From: Thalassotalea_F euphylliae
GTDB taxonomy: Bacteria; Pseudomonadota; Gammaproteobacteria; Enterobacterales; Alteromonadaceae
Direction of reading: 5' to 3'
Length of the DNA: 64,000 nucleotides
Assembly: GCF_042682785.1 (NCBI RefSeq)
Contig: NZ_JBHUIB010000003.1
Coordinates: 124,001-188,000, forward strand
In this document: positions 63,190 through 64,000 of the stretch, in pieces
How positions within the stretch are numbered: the first letter of the stretch is position 1
Layout: every line of letters starts with the position of its first letter
Notes under the pieces: model-generated
What the model saw: only the letters and a program-made list of their open reading frames with translations
Database searches by the model: none
What the model was told of the DNA's origin: nothing
Position numbers and translations under genes: made by a program

Positions 63190-63789
63190 TTATTTAGCAA
63201 TAGATGCTAGCTCTAGGCTAACTTGCGCAACGCCTTGTTGTTGAATCTTGCGAGAAAGCTCGGCTTTTTTGCTTTGAAGAAGAGATATACCCTCTACTAC
63301 CATGTCATACGCTTTCCACTGACCTGATTTCTTGTGGATACGCATTTTGAACTGTAGCTCTATTTCTGGTGCATTCTTGTCAACTATGCGAGTTGATATA
63401 GCGACGACTTTCTTTCCATTTGTTGGCTTTTCTTGTTCATAAATGACTTTCTGATCAGTGTATTTTGTTAATGCATTAGCGTATGTGCGAATCAGATAGT
63501 GACGCATTGATTTAACGAAATTTTTGCGCTCTTCCGCCGTTGTCTTTTTGATGTGTTTACCTAGGATCTTGTACGCAGCGTATTGATAGTCAACATGAGG
63601 CATAAGCTCTTCTTCAACAATAGTACGCATTAGTTCTGGGAATTTGGCTAGTTCCTGCTGATTTGCCGCAATGCGAGTAAACAGACCTTTGCCTGTATTT
63701 TCTAGCACTTTATATGGAGATACGGTTTCCGCCTGCGCGCTGCTCAGTTGAAAAAGTATGGCAGACATGAACAGTATTTTTCTAAACAT
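63190..63789 (-). CDS. MlaC/Ttg2D-like periplasmic phospholipid-binding protein
   Basis: A 199-residue protein with a signal peptide (KILFMSAILFQLSSAQA). The MlaC fold is seen in VSPYKVLENTGKGLF, PHVDYQYAAYKILGKHIKK, and AYDMVVEGISLLQSKKAEL. MlaC carries phospholipids between the outer-membrane MlaA and the inner-membrane MlaFEDB. No other mla gene is in the window, so it is either an isolated paralogue or the edge of a split operon. A TetR-like palindrome lies about 25 bp upstream. Confidence 0.88.
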   Translation of the reverse strand: MFRKILFMSAILFQLSSAQAETVSPYKVLENTGKGLFTRIAANQQELAKFPELMRTIVEEELMPHVDYQYAAYKILGKHIKKTTAEERKNFVKSMRHYLIRTYANALTKYTDQKVIYEQEKPTNGKKVVAISTRIVDKNAPEIELQFKMRIHKKSGQWKAYDMVVEGISLLQSKKAELSRKIQQQGVAQVSLELASIAK

Positions 63790-63812
63790 TTATATTCACC
63801 CTAAATAGCAAT

Positions 63813-63827
63813 CCGACCAGTCGGTCT
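63813..63827. promoter_or_regulatory. Candidate TetR-type operator upstream of the MlaC-like gene
   Basis: On the minus strand the sequence reads AGACCGACTGGTCGG, with GACC and GGTC half-sites around a 4-base centre. This resembles sites of the AcrR/NemR group. The palindrome is 24 bp from the start codon of the MlaC-like gene. Confidence 0.4.
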
Positions 63828-64000
63828 GTTAATTTTTAGATACGATTTTTCACATGAGAATTGAAGAGTTACATGCGAAAAAGAAGTTTTAGTTGCTTAA
63901 GCCTTTTTTAATGACTGGATATATAAGCACAGTTCAGCCATTACTGTTTGAAATAAGGTCTTATTTTGCGTTGTCTTACTTAAGCTCGTAGAGCCATGAA

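Overview
The window looks like chromosomal DNA of a marine-type gammaproteobacterium of the Alteromonadales (Colwellia, Thalassotalea, Pseudoalteromonas or Shewanella kin). The assignment is inferred from gene content: an EfpL-type elongation factor, an ArgP/ArgO pair, a YqhD-type reductase, CcoG, a PspB-like protein, many small lipoproteins, and proteins with probable GlyGly-CTERM and PEP-CTERM tails. Genes are dense, on both strands, in short operons, and convergent pairs are usually separated by a hairpin. I saw no rRNA, tRNA, CRISPR array, insertion sequence or prophage.

Layout. 1-4.7 kb: a cut-off serine hydrolase, an ABM monooxygenase and an orphan LacZ. 4.7-11.5 kb: the most unusual block. 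A TetR regulator sits between two operons. One encodes a beta-propeller/di-heme cytochrome lipoprotein, a small membrane protein and a Rieske oxygenase. The other encodes an exported protein with a possible GyrI-like fold and a di-iron fatty acid/sterol hydroxylase. Three copies of one 21-bp palindrome lie in the promoter regions of all of these. 11.6-17.4 kb: a short-chain dehydrogenase with a lipoprotein, a MocR regulator with a direct repeat upstream, ccoG, Spo0M and an SRPBCC protein. 17.9-26.2 kb: a Fur-boxed hydroxamate siderophore operon of dfoJ-dfoA-exporter-dfoC-fhuF type, ending in an unusual multi-pass acyltransferase-like protein. 26.4-43 kb: a mixed region with a DMT exporter, a secreted endonuclease, an amidohydrolase, efpL, a second serine hydrolase, a probable PEP-CTERM protein, an MddA-like methyltransferase, regulators, a DsbA-like protein, an SGNH lipoprotein, an M14 peptidase, HDOD, DUF2252 and MBL-fold proteins. 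43-51 kb: small conserved proteins, a QTMAN-like glycosyltransferase overlapping an M14 peptidase, a DUF1707/LiaF-like protein, argP/argO and yqhD. 51-64 kb: solute-binding proteins, a diguanylate cyclase, a CBM48 protein, a GlyGly-CTERM protein, a PepSY/response regulator/histidine kinase operon, DUF3300, PPK2, an internally duplicated lipoprotein, a PspB-like operon and a MlaC-like protein.

How the genes work together. The siderophore operon is complete from decarboxylase to cytoplasmic iron release but lacks an outer-membrane receptor here. The TetR block reads as an inducible oxidation module (two iron oxygenases plus periplasmic haem proteins) whose substrate cannot be read from the sequence. 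It is the best candidate for an undescribed system. A 59-codon membrane protein gene at 59158-59337 and the cut-off serine hydrolase at 1-794 were found by reading the raw sequence. Several starts were moved downstream where a Shine-Dalgarno sequence or family alignment favoured it. Function calls rest on remembered family motifs, not on database searches.
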